Notes: generated by a model from the sequence alone, not told the origin. A DNA stretch of 64,000 nucleotides from Rhizobium terricola (GCF_012927355.1 NZ_JABBGK010000003.1:485653-549652); one strand, 5' to 3'; positions 17,163 to 26,334 are shown, numbered from the stretch's first letter. Numbers and translations are program-made.

Positions 17163-18566
17163 TCAGTTGCGCGCCCGCCACCAGGCGATCTGCCGGCGCA
17201 CTTCTTCCGGTGCGGTGCCGCCATAGCTCTTGCGGCTGGCGACGGAGGCCTCGACGGTCAAGACGTCGAAGATGCCGGCGGTGATGGCCGGGTTGATCGA
17301 CTGGAGGTCTTCGAGCGACAGTTCCGACAGGTCGCAGCTCTTCGCCTCGGCCATGGCGACGGCCTTGCCGGTCGCATGATGGGCGTCGCGGAACGGAAGG
17401 CCCGCCTCGCGCACCAGCCAGTCGGCGAGATCGGTCGCGGTCGAGTAACCCGAACCGGCCGCTGCCTTCATCTTGTCGGTGCGCACCGTCATGTCGCGGA
17501 CCATGCCGGTCATGGCGGCGATTGCCAGTTCCAGGCTTTCGGCCGAGTCGAAGACCTGTTCCTTGTCTTCCTGCATGTCCTTGGAATAGGCGAGCGGCAG
17601 ACCCTTCATCACGGTCAGGAGCGCGATCAGGGAACCGTTGATGCGACCGGTCTTGGCGCGCACCAGTTCGGCGGCGTCCGGGTTCTTCTTCTGCGGCATG
17701 ATCGACGAGCCGGTGGAAAAGGCGTCCGACAGGCGGATGAAGCCGAATTGCGGGGTCGACCAGATGACGATTTCTTCGGCGAGCCGTGACAGGTGCGTGG
17801 CGCAGATCGAGGCGATCGACAGGAACTCGAGCGCGAAGTCGCGATCGGACACGGTGTCGATCGAGTTGCGGGTCGGTTCGCGGAAGCCGAGCGCCTGAGC
17901 TGTCATGTGGCGGTCGATGGCAAAGCCGGTGCCGGCAAGGGCGGCTGCCCCGATCGGGCTCTCGTCCATGTGTTCGATCGCGTGTCGCACGCGCTGGCGG
18001 TCGCGGCCGAACATCTCGACATAGGCCATGCAGTGATGGCCGAAGGTCACCGGCTGGGCGGTCTGCAGATGGGTGAAGCCGGGCATCACGGTCGCGGCGT
18101 GTTCTTCGGCGCGGTCGAGGAAGGCGGCGATCAGCGACGTCAGAGATCCCTCGACCTTCTGCAGTTCCTCCTTGACCCAGAGACGGAAATCGAGCGCCAC
18201 CTGGTCGTTGCGCGAGCGGGCGGTGTGAAGGCGTCCGGCGGCCGGGCCGATCAGCTCGGCAAGGCGCGCCTCGACGTTCATGTGGATGTCCTCAAGCTTG
18301 CGCGAGAACTCGAACCGGCCTTCCTCGATCTCTGACAGGATCGTGTTCAGGCCGTGAACGATCTTGTCTTTGTCTTCGCCGGTGATGATGCCTTGATGGG
18401 CGAGCATGGTCGCATGGGCGATCGAGCCGCGGATGTCCTGGGCGTAAAGCTTCTTGTCGAAACCGATCGAGGCATTTATCTCCTCCATGATGGCGGCCGG
18501 CCCGGACGCGAAGCGACCGCCCCACATCTGGTTGGAGGATTTCGTGTTCGTGGTGTCCTCAGCCAT
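17163..18566 (-). CDS. argH: Argininosuccinate lyase
   Basis: 467-residue fumarase/aspartase-superfamily enzyme producing arginine and fumarate. Superfamily signature [15 protein letters not shown] is intact; other blocks are [17 protein letters not shown] and [16 protein letters not shown]. The start at 18566 (MAEDTTNTK, just ahead of MWGGRF) gives the normal length; the longer open frame upstream overlaps the opposite gene. Its start codon is only 24 bp from the divergent tlpA start. Confidence 0.95.
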   Translation of the reverse strand: MAEDTTNTKSSNQMWGGRFASGPAAIMEEINASIGFDKKLYAQDIRGSIAHATMLAHQGIITGEDKDKIVHGLNTILSEIEEGRFEFSRKLEDIHMNVEARLAELIGPAAGRLHTARSRNDQVALDFRLWVKEELQKVEGSLTSLIAAFLDRAEEHAATVMPGFTHLQTAQPVTFGHHCMAYVEMFGRDRQRVRHAIEHMDESPIGAAALAGTGFAIDRHMTAQALGFREPTRNSIDTVSDRDFALEFLSIASICATHLSRLAEEIVIWSTPQFGFIRLSDAFSTGSSIMPQKKNPDAAELVRAKTGRINGSLIALLTVMKGLPLAYSKDMQEDKEQVFDSAESLELAIAAMTGMVRDMTVRTDKMKAAAGSGYSTATDLADWLVREAGLPFRDAHHATGKAVAMAEAKSCDLSELSLEDLQSINPAITAGIFDVLTVEASVASRKSYGGTAPEEVRRQIAWWRARN

Positions 18567-18590
18567 TCGATGCCCATCCTGGAGACTGCG

Positions 18591-19253
18591 ATGACAGAAA
18601 AAAGACCGCTCGGACTTCCTTCCGCCAAGCTTGTGTTGATTGCGGCGGTCGCCGGGATCATGGCCGGCGCGGTCGCGGTATACGTGAAGCAGGCCGGGTC
18701 TGGCAATGGCGCCGAGACGGCGGACGCGGCCCAGTGCGCGGGGAGCATCGAAAAGGCCGCGGCCTTGAAGCCCTTCACCGCTGGCGAAGTCGCGGCGATG
18801 GTGGCGGCTAGCGAGCCGCGCCTGATCGGCGGTCTCAACTTCAAGGACCAGGCGGACAAGGCCACGACCCTTGCCGACTTCTCCGGCAAGACGCTGCTGG
18901 TCAATCTCTGGGCCACGTGGTGCGTGCCCTGCCGCGAGGAAATGCCGGCCCTCAACGCGCTGCAGAAGGCCGAGGGCAGCGACAGGTTCCAGGTGCTGGC
19001 GATCAACATCGATACCGGGCCGGTCGACAAGCCGAAGGCTTTCCTCGACGAGATCGGCGTCGATGCGCTCGGGCTTTATCGCGACGCCAGCATGGGCGTG
19101 TTCAACACGATGAAGAAGGAAGGCCTCGCCTTCGGCCTGCCGGTCACCCTGCTTCTCGACGGCAAGGGCTGCCTGCTCGGTGCGATGAACGGTCCTGCCC
19201 AATGGGACAGCAAGGATGCCCGGGCGCTGGTTGCGGCAGCGGCAGGCTCGTGA
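18591..19253 (+). CDS. tlpA: Membrane-anchored TlpA-like thiol:disulfide oxidoreductase
   Basis: 220 residues. One N-terminal membrane anchor (about residues 10-30) and a periplasmic thioredoxin-fold domain. The active site is [13 protein letters not shown] (CVPC) and the cis-proline is in GLPVTLLL. Two further Cys (AAQCAGS near residue 45, and GKGCLLG near the end) could form a structural disulfide. TlpA-type reductants serve cytochrome oxidase assembly, mainly CuA metallation. ATG 18591 follows GGAG at 18581; ATG 18570 is in frame but would leave only three bases to the argH start codon. Confidence 0.9.
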   Translation: MTEKRPLGLPSAKLVLIAAVAGIMAGAVAVYVKQAGSGNGAETADAAQCAGSIEKAAALKPFTAGEVAAMVAASEPRLIGGLNFKDQADKATTLADFSGKTLLVNLWATWCVPCREEMPALNALQKAEGSDRFQVLAINIDTGPVDKPKAFLDEIGVDALGLYRDASMGVFNTMKKEGLAFGLPVTLLLDGKGCLLGAMNGPAQWDSKDARALVAAAAGS

Positions 19254-19278
19254 GCGCCTGAGCCCACCTGCTGTATGG

Positions 19279-19317
19279 ATGACTTTTTGCGGCTGTCATG
19301 ATAGTCTTTTTTGATAG
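19279..19317 (+). promoter_or_regulatory. Repeats upstream of the VapBC pair, possible operator
   Basis: ATGAC (19279-19283) and GTCAT (19295-19299) form an inverted repeat with 11 bp between, overlapping two direct TGATAG copies (19299-19304 and 19312-19317). Toxin-antitoxin operons are usually autorepressed through repeats in this position. Confidence 0.35.
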
Positions 19318-19332
19318 ACGAAGGGGTTCGCG

Positions 19333-19575
19333 ATGACGCTGCAGATCAGAGATGCCCGTGCTCGCGCCCTCGCGCAGGAACTTGCGGAAAAACGCAAGGT
19401 GACCCTGACCACGGCGGTCATTCAGGCGCTGGAGGGCGAACTGAAGCGGGAGGGCGGCAAAGTGAGCCTCGCCAAGAGGGTCGCGCAACTGGCTGGCGAG
19501 TTGAAGGATCAGGCGGGACCTGGCGGGCGGACGCCGAGCAAAGACGAGATCGACGACATGTGGGGTCAACCGTGA
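19333..19575 (+). CDS. vapB: VapB-like antitoxin
   Basis: 80 residues of the Rv0623/PSK transcription-factor type: an N-terminal ribbon-helix-helix-like DNA-binding part (MTLQIRDARARALAQELAEK) followed by a charged, flexible C-terminus ending DEIDDMWGQP, which would wrap the toxin. Ribosome site GAAGGGG is present. Its TGA overlaps the GTG of the toxin by four bases (GTGA). Such VapB proteins neutralise the partner nuclease and repress the operon. Confidence 0.85.
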   Translation: MTLQIRDARARALAQELAEKRKVTLTTAVIQALEGELKREGGKVSLAKRVAQLAGELKDQAGPGGRTPSKDEIDDMWGQP

Positions 19576-19973
19576 TCTTCATCGACACGTCGGTCATCGT
19601 CGCCCTTCTCGCGGGCGAGGACGATGCCGCCGCCTATGCGGATCGTATCGAGAGATCAGGCGCTCGCTTCACGTCCGGTCTGGTGGTCCTGGAGGCGTCG
19701 ATGCGCCTCGCGACCATGCTGGACCTTGATCCCGTCCTGGTCGAATCCCGAATTCAGGTCCTTTTGCGCGAGGCCGAGATCGAGCTTCTGCCGATCGACG
19801 GTCCGGTCGCCACCGTCGCTGTCCAGGCCTTTGCGACCTATGGCAAGGGGAGAGGACATCCCGCGCGGCTCAATCTCGCGGACTGCATGTCCTATGCCTG
19901 TGCCAGGGTTCACGGCCTGTCATTGATGTTTAAGGGCGAGGATTTTGCCCTGACGGACATCCCCGCCGCCTGA
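19572..19973 (+). CDS. vapC: PIN-domain ribonuclease toxin VapC (GTG start)
   Basis: 133 residues forming a complete PIN domain. The acidic metal site is intact: D5 (FIDTSVIVALL), E41 (VLEASMRLA), D104 (NLADCMSYACA) and D124 (KGEDFALTDI). The GTG start overlaps the antitoxin stop. VapC toxins cleave tRNA or rRNA sites; the target cannot be read here. The pair appears intact and is inserted between tlpA and hbdA, ending 7 bp from the convergent hbdA stop. Confidence 0.88.
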   Translation: MIFIDTSVIVALLAGEDDAAAYADRIERSGARFTSGLVVLEASMRLATMLDLDPVLVESRIQVLLREAEIELLPIDGPVATVAVQAFATYGKGRGHPARLNLADCMSYACARVHGLSLMFKGEDFALTDIPAA

Positions 19974-19980
19974 AGCGTCT

Positions 19981-20862
19981 TTACCGCGTCGGGACCGGCA
20001 CTTCGCCGCGGTAGTCGTAGAATCCGCGGCCGGACTTGCGGCCGAGCCAGCCGGCCTCGACATACTTCACCAGCAGCGGACAGGGGCGGTACTTGCTGTC
20101 GGCCAGGCCGTCGTGCAGCACCTGCATGATCGACAGGCAAGTGTCGAGGCCGATGAAGTCGGCAAGCTGCAGCGGGCCCATCGGATGGTTGGCGCCGAGC
20201 TTCATCGCGGTGTCGATCGCCTCGACCGAGCCGACGCCCTCATAGAGCGTGTAGATCGCCTCGTTGATCATCGGCAGCAGGATGCGGTTGACGATGAAGG
20301 CCGGGAAATCCTCGGCGACGGTGATCGTCTTTTCCAGCGAACGGACGAAGGTCTTAGCGGTTTCGAAAGTCACCTCTTCGGTCGCGATGCCGCGCACCAG
20401 CTCGACGAGCTTCATCACCGGAACCGGGTTCATGAAGTGGATGCCCATGAAGCGTTCCGGGCGGTCGGTCGAGGCGGCGAGGCGGGTGATCGACAGCGAG
20501 GAGGTGTTGGTGGCGAGCAGCGCCTCCGGCTTCAGGACCGGGCAGAGCTGGGCGAAGATCTTGCGCTTGACCGTCTCGTCCTCGGTGGCGGCCTCGATCA
20601 CGAGGTCCATCGGCGCCATGTCGTTGATATCGGTGGTGCCGGAGATGCGGGCAAGGGCCGCCTTGCGGTCCTCATCGGCGAGTTTGCCGTTGGTCACCTG
20701 GCGGGCGAGATTGCCGTTGATGGTGGCGAGGCCGGCCTCGATGCGATCCTTGGCCAGGTCGTAGATGGTGACCTTGTAACCCGCGAGCGCCGAAACATGG
20801 GCGATCCCGCAGCCCATCTGGCCCGCGCCGACGATCCCCACATTGCCAATAGTCGTAGCCAT
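19981..20862 (-). CDS. hbdA: 3-hydroxybutyryl-CoA dehydrogenase
   Basis: 293-residue NAD-dependent 3-hydroxyacyl-CoA dehydrogenase. The Rossmann motif GAGQMGCGIAH begins at residue 12, with catalytic-site blocks NTSSLSITRLA and HFMNPVPVMKLVELVRG, and a C-terminal helical dimerisation part with NHPMGPLQLADFIGLD. It interconverts acetoacetyl-CoA and 3-hydroxybutyryl-CoA. ATG 20862 follows GAGGAGAAC. Downstream of etfBA in the same direction, separated by a terminator-like hairpin, so it may be partly independent. Confidence 0.92.
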   Translation of the reverse strand: MATTIGNVGIVGAGQMGCGIAHVSALAGYKVTIYDLAKDRIEAGLATINGNLARQVTNGKLADEDRKAALARISGTTDINDMAPMDLVIEAATEDETVKRKIFAQLCPVLKPEALLATNTSSLSITRLAASTDRPERFMGIHFMNPVPVMKLVELVRGIATEEVTFETAKTFVRSLEKTITVAEDFPAFIVNRILLPMINEAIYTLYEGVGSVEAIDTAMKLGANHPMGPLQLADFIGLDTCLSIMQVLHDGLADSKYRPCPLLVKYVEAGWLGRKSGRGFYDYRGEVPVPTR

Positions 20863-20897
20863 CCCGTTCTCCTCGCCAGGCTTTGATCGCATTTCAT

Positions 20898-20929
20898 GAA
20901 AATGCCGGGCCAACGAAAGCCGGCCCGGC
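20898..20929 (-). terminator. Terminator-like hairpin after etfA
   Basis: GCCGGGCC (20904-20911) pairs perfectly with GGCCCGGC (20922-20929) around a 10-nt loop; on the minus strand it is followed by ATTTTC. Another perfect hairpin, CCTTTCGCA/TGCGAAAGG with a 2-nt loop, lies closer to etfA at 20964-20983. Confidence 0.6.
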
Positions 20930-20963
20930 AAATTGATAGACCCCCGCGGGGCGTTTTTCCAGC

Positions 20964-20983
20964 CCTTTCGCAGTTGCGAAAGG
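20964..20983. repeat. Perfect 9-bp inverted repeat beside the etfA stop
   Basis: CCTTTCGCA-GT-TGCGAAAGG, 20 bp, only 8 bp past the etfA stop on the minus strand. No T run follows, so it may act as a 3'-end stabilising stem rather than a terminator. Confidence 0.55.
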
Positions 20984-20991
20984 AACGCGGA

Positions 20992-21921
20992 TCAAAGCGC
21001 CTTCTGGAGTTCCGGCAGGGCCTCGAAGAGGTCGGCGACGAGGCCGTAGTCGGCGACCTGGAAGATCGGGGCTTCCTCGTCCTTGTTGATCGCGACGATG
21101 ACCTTCGAGTCCTTCATGCCGGCGAGGTGCTGGATGGCACCCGAGATGCCGCAGGCGATGTAGAGCTGCGGGGCGACCACCTTGCCGGTCTGGCCGACCT
21201 GCCAGTCGTTCGGCGCATAGCCGGCATCGACGGCGGCGCGGGACGCGCCGACGGCGGCACCGAGCTTGTCGGCGACGGGCAGGATCACTTCCTGGAACTT
21301 CTCCGACGAGCCGAGTGCGCGGCCGCCCGAGATGATGATCTTGGCGGAGGTCAGTTCCGGGCGGTCCGACGACGACAGGGCGTCCGAGACATGGCTCGAA
21401 AGACCCGGATTGGCAGCCGCCGAGATGGTCTCGACAGCGGCCGAGCCACCTTCGGAGGCCGCGGCGAACGACGCCGTGCGCACGGTGATGACCTTCTTGG
21501 CGTCGGTCGACTGGACGGTCTGGATGGCGTTGCCGGCATAGATCGGACGCTTGAAGGTGTCGGCCGAGACGACCTCGATGATTTCCGAAACCTGCATCAC
21601 GTCGAGAAGGGCGGCAACGCGCGGCAGCACGTTCTTGCCGACCGAGGTGGCCGGGGCGATGATCGTGTCATAGGCGCCGGCCAGCGAAACGATCAGGGCT
21701 GCGAGCGGCTCCGCCAGGTTGTTGGCGAGAGACGCGTCGTCCGCGAGAAGCACCTTGGAAACGCCAGCGAGCTTTGCCGCCGCGTCGGCGGCAGCCTTGG
21801 CGCCGGCACCGGCGACCAGCACATGGACGTCGCCGCCGATCTTGGTCGCGGCGGTGAGCGCCTTGGCCGTCTGGTCGGAGACGGTTGCGTTGTCGTGTTC
21901 TGCCAGAAGAAGAATGGCCAT
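20992..21921 (-). CDS. etfA: Electron transfer flavoprotein alpha subunit
   Basis: 309 residues. The N-terminal domain begins [11 protein letters not shown], and the C-terminal FAD-binding domain carries the EtfA signatures [38 protein letters not shown] and [20 protein letters not shown]. With EtfB it passes electrons from acyl-CoA and related dehydrogenases to the quinone pool through ETF:ubiquinone oxidoreductase. ATG 21921 was chosen (GAGGAG 9 bases upstream) over an in-frame TTG two codons earlier. 27 bp after etfB: one operon. Confidence 0.95.
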   Translation of the reverse strand: MAILLLAEHDNATVSDQTAKALTAATKIGGDVHVLVAGAGAKAAADAAAKLAGVSKVLLADDASLANNLAEPLAALIVSLAGAYDTIIAPATSVGKNVLPRVAALLDVMQVSEIIEVVSADTFKRPIYAGNAIQTVQSTDAKKVITVRTASFAAASEGGSAAVETISAAANPGLSSHVSDALSSSDRPELTSAKIIISGGRALGSSEKFQEVILPVADKLGAAVGASRAAVDAGYAPNDWQVGQTGKVVAPQLYIACGISGAIQHLAGMKDSKVIVAINKDEEAPIFQVADYGLVADLFEALPELQKAL

Positions 21922-21948
21922 GTTCAATATCTCCTCAAATCTTCCGGA

Positions 21949-22698
21949 TCAAAGCACGCCGGCTTCGGTCTTCAGCTTCTCGACCAGTTCGGCGACCGAC
22001 TTGACCTTGACGCCAGCCTTGCGACCCGACGGCTCCTCGGTCTTCAGCACCTTCAGGCGAGCAGCGGTGTCGACGCCGAAATCGGCCGGGCTCTTCTTGT
22101 CGAGCGGCTTCTTCTTTGCCTTCATGATGTTCGGCAGCGAGGCATAGCGCGGCTCGTTGAGGCGAAGGTCGGTGGTGACGATCGCCGGGAGCTTGACTTC
22201 GATGGTCTGCAGGCCGCCGTCGACTTCGCGCGTCACCGTCGCCTTGTCGGCGCGGAGATCGAGTTTCGAGGCAAAGGTCGCCTGGCTCCAGCCGAGCAGG
22301 GCCGAAAGCATCTGGCCGGTCTGGTTGGCGTCGTCGTCGATCGCCTGCTTGCCGGTGATGACGAGGCCCGGGGCTTCCGCCTCGACCACGCCCTTCAGGA
22401 TCTTGGCGACCGCGAGCGGCTCGACCTGATCTTCGGTCTCGACCAGGATCGCACGATCCGCACCCATTGCAAGCGCCGTGCGCAGCGTTTCCTCTGCCTT
22501 GGCCGGGCCGATCGAAACAACCACGACTTCGTCCGCCTTGCCGGCTTCCTTCAGGCGAAGCGCCTCTTCGACCGAGATTTCGTCGAACGGGTTCATCGAC
22601 ATCTTGACGTTCGCCAGCTCAACGCCGGAACCATCAGGCTTCACACGGATCTTGACGTTGTAGTCAACAACCCGCTTGACGGTAACGAGTACTTTCAT
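21949..22698 (-). CDS. etfB: Electron transfer flavoprotein beta subunit
   Basis: 249 residues, full family length. [20 protein letters not shown] start, [18 protein letters not shown], and the AMP-binding/recognition region [19 protein letters not shown] are typical. First gene of the leftward etfBA operon, with GAAGGAAC before the ATG. The 175-bp region upstream contains a striking TTTACGT-CC-ACGTAAA palindrome. Confidence 0.95.
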   Translation of the reverse strand: MKVLVTVKRVVDYNVKIRVKPDGSGVELANVKMSMNPFDEISVEEALRLKEAGKADEVVVVSIGPAKAEETLRTALAMGADRAILVETEDQVEPLAVAKILKGVVEAEAPGLVITGKQAIDDDANQTGQMLSALLGWSQATFASKLDLRADKATVTREVDGGLQTIEVKLPAIVTTDLRLNEPRYASLPNIMKAKKKPLDKKSPADFGVDTAARLKVLKTEEPSGRKAGVKVKSVAELVEKLKTEAGVL

Positions 22699-22840
22699 GA
22701 GTTCCTTCCTTCATTGCCCTGCCTGAAAATGCGCTTTCAGGCGGCTATCCGATAGTCAGTGGGCGACATGGATACGCATTTTTTTCCCAATTACAACGTC
22801 CTCGGGTGCCGATGACTATCCTTAAAACGATTAACTGACG

Positions 22841-22856
22841 TTTACGTCCACGTAAA
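22841..22856. promoter_or_regulatory. Perfect palindrome upstream of etfBA, probable operator
   Basis: TTTACGT-CC-ACGTAAA, 7-bp arms, 143-158 bp before the etfB ATG. It resembles the operator type reported for MerR-family regulators of branched-chain amino acid/acyl-CoA catabolism (LiuR) in Proteobacteria, whose regulons include etf genes. No such regulator gene is in the window. Confidence 0.5.
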
Positions 22857-22873
22857 ATATTGGCTCTGGCCGC

Positions 22874-23659
22874 TCATCGGCCCCATTGCAGCGTCCGTCG
22901 CGGTCCGCCGGCTTGCGGGACGGGGGTCGACGGCGGCGTGGTGGTCCGGTGCACGACCGCCTTCGGGGTGACGATCGTCCGGTCGAACAGCGGCACGCCG
23001 CGCCGCCGCATAACGACGACCAGAAGCGCCCCGGCGAGAATGCCCCCGACATGGGCGCCCCAGGAGACCGTGCCTTCGCCATCGGTCGCCAGCATGACGA
23101 ATTGCTGGCCGATCCAGAAGGCGAGCGGCAGGAAGGCCGGAAGTGGCAGTGGAAAGCGGAGGAGCACGAGCACCCAGATCCGCACCTTCGGATGCAGCAT
23201 GAGGTAGGCGGCGACGACGCCGGACACGGCACCCGAGGCGCCGATCAGCGGGGCCTGCGAGAGGGGTGCGACCAGTCCGTGAAACAGCGCACCGGCGGCG
23301 GCGCAGAGAAGATAGAAGAGCAGATACCGGACATGTCCGAGCGCGTCTTCGACATTGTCGCCGAACACCCAGAGGAACAGCATGTTCGAGCCGAGATGCA
23401 TCAGGTCGGCATGGAGGAAGGAATAGGTGACGAGTGTCGCATCCGGCGGCACGATGGCGAGCGCCGGATCGAGCACGGCGCTGTCGAAGACCACCGCCGG
23501 GATGAAGCCGAACCCGTAGACACTGGCCTCCGCGACCGCTTCAGGGGTCAGCAGGACGGTGAAGGCGAAGACCAGCGCGTTGACGAGGATCAGGCCGCCG
23601 GTGACGTATTGGCGCCGGATGTGCTTGAGGGCGTTGCGATCGTGCAGCGGAATGAACAT
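22874..23659 (-). CDS. Rhomboid-family intramembrane serine protease
   Basis: 261 residues with about six membrane helices. The catalytic serine is S142 in GASGAVSG and the histidine is H203 in GAHVGG; HADLMHLGSNMLFLWVFG is the conserved helix 2 block. A Pro/Thr-rich cytoplasmic tail follows. ATG 23659 (MFIPLHDRN, the usual rhizobial beginning) was preferred over an upstream frame extension. Substrates unknown. Located between etfB and the cobalamin adenosyltransferase, same strand. Confidence 0.92.
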   Translation of the reverse strand: MFIPLHDRNALKHIRRQYVTGGLILVNALVFAFTVLLTPEAVAEASVYGFGFIPAVVFDSAVLDPALAIVPPDATLVTYSFLHADLMHLGSNMLFLWVFGDNVEDALGHVRYLLFYLLCAAAGALFHGLVAPLSQAPLIGASGAVSGVVAAYLMLHPKVRIWVLVLLRFPLPLPAFLPLAFWIGQQFVMLATDGEGTVSWGAHVGGILAGALLVVVMRRRGVPLFDRTIVTPKAVVHRTTTPPSTPVPQAGGPRRTLQWGR

Positions 23660-23687
23660 TCGCGCGCCCCTTCGGCCCGTTGGCGGT

Positions 23688-24266
23688 TCAGCGGTTCTTG
23701 CCGGGAACCCAGAGGATGTCGGCCTTGCCGCCGTCATTGGCGAAACGGGCGGCCACGAAGAGGAAATCCGACAGGCGGTTGATGTATTTCAGCGCCGGTT
23801 CGGCCACCGTCTCGCCGTCGAAGCGCGACAGTTCCACCATGATGCGTTCCGCGCGCCTTGCGACGGTGCGTGCGAGGTGCAGGTGTGCGGCTGCCAGCGA
23901 GCCGCCCGGGAGGATGAAGGATTTCAGCGGGTCGAGATCGGCGTTCAGCCGGTCGATCTCGCTTTCGATGCGGATCACCTGCGCCTCGATCACCCGCAGC
24001 GGTTCATAGGACAACACTTCGCCGGTCTCGGGCGCTGCAAGGTCCGCGCCGAGATCGAAAAGATCGTTCTGGATGCGCATCAGCATGGCATCAAGCTCCG
24101 CCATCTCGCCGGTGTGCAGGCGGGCGACGCCGATCGTCGAGTTCACCTCGTCGATCGATCCATAGGCGTCGACGCGCAGGTCGTGCTTGAGGCGGCGCGG
24201 ACCCGAGACAAGGGCGGTCGTGCCGTCGTCGCCGGTGCGGGTGTAGATCTTGTTCAGTCGGACCAT
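23688..24266 (-). CDS. PduO-type cob(I)alamin adenosyltransferase
   Basis: 192 residues of the PduO/MMAB trimeric family, which makes adenosylcobalamin from ATP and cob(I)alamin. ATP-binding N-terminal motif TRTGDDGTTALVSG, DAYGSIDEVNS, and the C-terminal helix VARRAERIMVELSR with INRLSDFLFVAARF are all present. Adenosylcobalamin serves enzymes such as methylmalonyl-CoA mutase. Start 13 bp after the small twin-helix protein. Confidence 0.92.
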   Translation of the reverse strand: MVRLNKIYTRTGDDGTTALVSGPRRLKHDLRVDAYGSIDEVNSTIGVARLHTGEMAELDAMLMRIQNDLFDLGADLAAPETGEVLSYEPLRVIEAQVIRIESEIDRLNADLDPLKSFILPGGSLAAAHLHLARTVARRAERIMVELSRFDGETVAEPALKYINRLSDFLFVAARFANDGGKADILWVPGKNR

Positions 24267-24279
24267 TGCCGGTTCCCCC

Positions 24280-24477
24280 TCAGCGGCCGCCGCCGGTCAG
24301 CCACAGTGTCAGCATGATCAGCGCGATGGCGATCGCCTGCAGGACGAGGCGCGCCTGCATCAGCTTGTTCGACGTGTTGCCGCTGCCGCCCTTCAGCATG
24401 TTGAACAGGCCCCGGATGAGGACGAGGACGACGAGGCCCATGACGATCAGGGCGAGGACGGTGGTGAAGCCGGACAT
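24280..24477 (-). CDS. Twin transmembrane helix small protein (HIG1-like)
   Basis: 65 residues, essentially two membrane helices (TVLALIVMGLVVLVLIRGLF and LVLQAIAIALIMLTLWLT) joined by a short polar loop GGSGNTSNKLMQARL. This is the alphaproteobacterial HIG1-domain type, related to the mitochondrial proteins that associate with cytochrome oxidase. Sits upstream of the adenosyltransferase gene in the same operon. Confidence 0.85.
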   Translation of the reverse strand: MSGFTTVLALIVMGLVVLVLIRGLFNMLKGGSGNTSNKLMQARLVLQAIAIALIMLTLWLTGGGR

Positions 24478-24504
24478 GTTTTCTCTGTTGCTTTCTTTTC
24501 AGGC

Positions 24505-25338
24505 TCAGTCCAGCGATCGCATCAGCCTGTAGAACAGGTCGGCCGGCAATAGCCGTTTCAGCAACGCGCCCTGCCGGGCCGGTGTGGTCACGAGATAATG
24601 TGGGCGGGGTCGCGCCGCGGTCAAGGCATGTTTCAGCACTTTGTAGACCGCCTCCGGACCGAGCTTGTGGCGATTGATCGGGCCGGTTCCGTTGAGGCGG
24701 GCAAGCTGGCGCCTGTACTCCTCCGCATGGGCCGAATTTTCCAGGTCGACATTGGCCTCGATCATCTTCAGCGCGTTGGCGGTGAAGCGGCTTTCGATCG
24801 GGCCTGGTTCGATCAGGCTGACATGGATACCGGTGCCCTCGAGCTCCATGCGGAGCGTCACGCTGAGCCCCTCGAGAGCATATTTCGAAGCCGTGTAGGC
24901 TCCGCGGTAGCGGTAGGGCAGGATGCCGAGGATCGACGAGCACTGGACGATGCGGCCTTCGCCGCGGGCGCGCATCAGCGGTATGATGCGCCGGGTCAGT
25001 TCATGCCAGCCGAAGACGTTCGTCTCGAACTGCCGGCGCAGGACATCGGTCGAAAGGTCCTCGATCGCGCCGGGCTGGCCATAAGCGCCGTTGTTGAAGA
25101 GGGCATCGATGCGGCCGCCGGTGCGCTCGGATACGGTGTCGACGAGCGCGGCGATGCTGTCGGTGTCGGTATAGTCCATCAGCAGGGTCTCGATGCCGTC
25201 CGCTTCGAGCGAGGCCCTGTCTTCCTCGTTGCGCACCGTGGCGAAGACCCGCCAGCCATCGGCCTTGAGCGCCCTGGCGCAATGGGCGCCGATGCCCGAC
25301 GAGCATCCGGTCACGATGATGTTGCGGCGATCGGTCAT
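24505..25338 (-). CDS. Short-chain dehydrogenase/reductase
   Basis: 277 residues, classical SDR. Cofactor motif TGCSSGIG near the N-terminus, NNGAYGQPG where NNAG is usual, and the catalytic SSILGILPYRYRGAYTASK (Ser, Tyr, Lys). The start at 25338 is MTDRRNIIVTG; the very long open frame upstream is on the antisense of yihY and is not real. Ends with LLKRLLPADLFYRLMRSLD, typical of a subgroup with unknown lipid-like substrates. Divergent from the YihY gene. Confidence 0.9.
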   Translation of the reverse strand: MTDRRNIIVTGCSSGIGAHCARALKADGWRVFATVRNEEDRASLEADGIETLLMDYTDTDSIAALVDTVSERTGGRIDALFNNGAYGQPGAIEDLSTDVLRRQFETNVFGWHELTRRIIPLMRARGEGRIVQCSSILGILPYRYRGAYTASKYALEGLSVTLRMELEGTGIHVSLIEPGPIESRFTANALKMIEANVDLENSAHAEEYRRQLARLNGTGPINRHKLGPEAVYKVLKHALTAARPRPHYLVTTPARQGALLKRLLPADLFYRLMRSLD

Positions 25339-25434
25339 CGAATGTGTCCTGTACAAACCGCTTCCGTTTCCCATATTCGTTCGCGGGTGACAATCGGCCG
25401 TCGATCGGTGGCCGGCCGAATTCAAGGAGATCGG

Positions 25435-26334
25435 ATGCCGGCATTCCTGCGCATGCTCTACAAGGTCAGCTTCGACGCGCTCAATCATTTCAGCGAGGAT
25501 GACGGCTGGGCCATGGCGAGTCACGTCGCATTGTCGGTGCTGCTCGCCGTCTTTCCCTTCCTGATCTTCGGAACTGCGCTTGCCAGTTTTCTCGGTGCCG
25601 ACAGCTTTGCCGAGACCGCCGTACACATCATCTTCGACACATGGCCGGAAGCGATCGCCAAGCCGCTTTCCGAACAGGTGGTGCAGGTGCTCACCATTCC
25701 ACGCGGCGGCCTTCTGACGATCTCGGTGCTTGCGGCCGCCTATTTCGCCTCCAACGGGGTCGAGGCGCTGCGGGTCTCCCTGAACCGGGCCTATCGCGTC
25801 GTCGAGACGCGCCGGTGGTATCTGACGCGTCTCCTCAGCCTCGGCTTCATGCTCGGCGGCGTGGCGGTGCTCGCCGCGATCAGCGCGCTGCTCGTCGCGG
25901 TGCCGGTTGCGCTCGGCTTCGCGGAGAAATGGTTCCCCTGGCTCGAAGGTGTGCTCGCGACCCTTTCGGACTGGCGCATCTACGGCACGCTCGGGCTGCT
26001 CGCCTTCGGCCTGGTGCTGTCGCATCTCAGCCTTCCCGATGGTCACCGCCGCATTCGAGATGTCCTTCCCGGGGTTCTGCTGACTCTCGTTCTCTGGCTG
26101 ATCGGCGCCCTGATCTTCGCCTATTACCTGGCGAGCTTCGCCAACTATGCCGCCACCTATGCCGGTCTGGCGTCGATCATGGTCGTGCTGGTCTTCCTCT
26201 ACATGGTGGGCGCGATCTTCATCATCGGCGCCGAATTCAATGCGGCGCTCCTGAAGTTCGAGGTGCTCGGCCAGAAGGGCCTGGTCGAAGAGGCCAAGCC
26301 GTCAAAGGCCGACGAGCCGGCGAATATCGGCTGA
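25435..26334 (+). CDS. YihY/BrkB family inner-membrane protein
   Basis: 299 residues with about six membrane helices. Family blocks are ASHVALSVLLAVFPFLIF, the ISVLAAAYFASNGVEALRVS segment with the following LNRAYRV, and GLASIMVVLVFLYMVGAIFI. ATG 25435 follows AAGGAGA. The function of this family remains open (it was once misnamed ribonuclease BN). Its last 33 bp overlap the convergent gluQ gene. Confidence 0.88.
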   Translation: MPAFLRMLYKVSFDALNHFSEDDGWAMASHVALSVLLAVFPFLIFGTALASFLGADSFAETAVHIIFDTWPEAIAKPLSEQVVQVLTIPRGGLLTISVLAAAYFASNGVEALRVSLNRAYRVVETRRWYLTRLLSLGFMLGGVAVLAAISALLVAVPVALGFAEKWFPWLEGVLATLSDWRIYGTLGLLAFGLVLSHLSLPDGHRRIRDVLPGVLLTLVLWLIGALIFAYYLASFANYAATYAGLASIMVVLVFLYMVGAIFIIGAEFNAALLKFEVLGQKGLVEEAKPSKADEPANIG

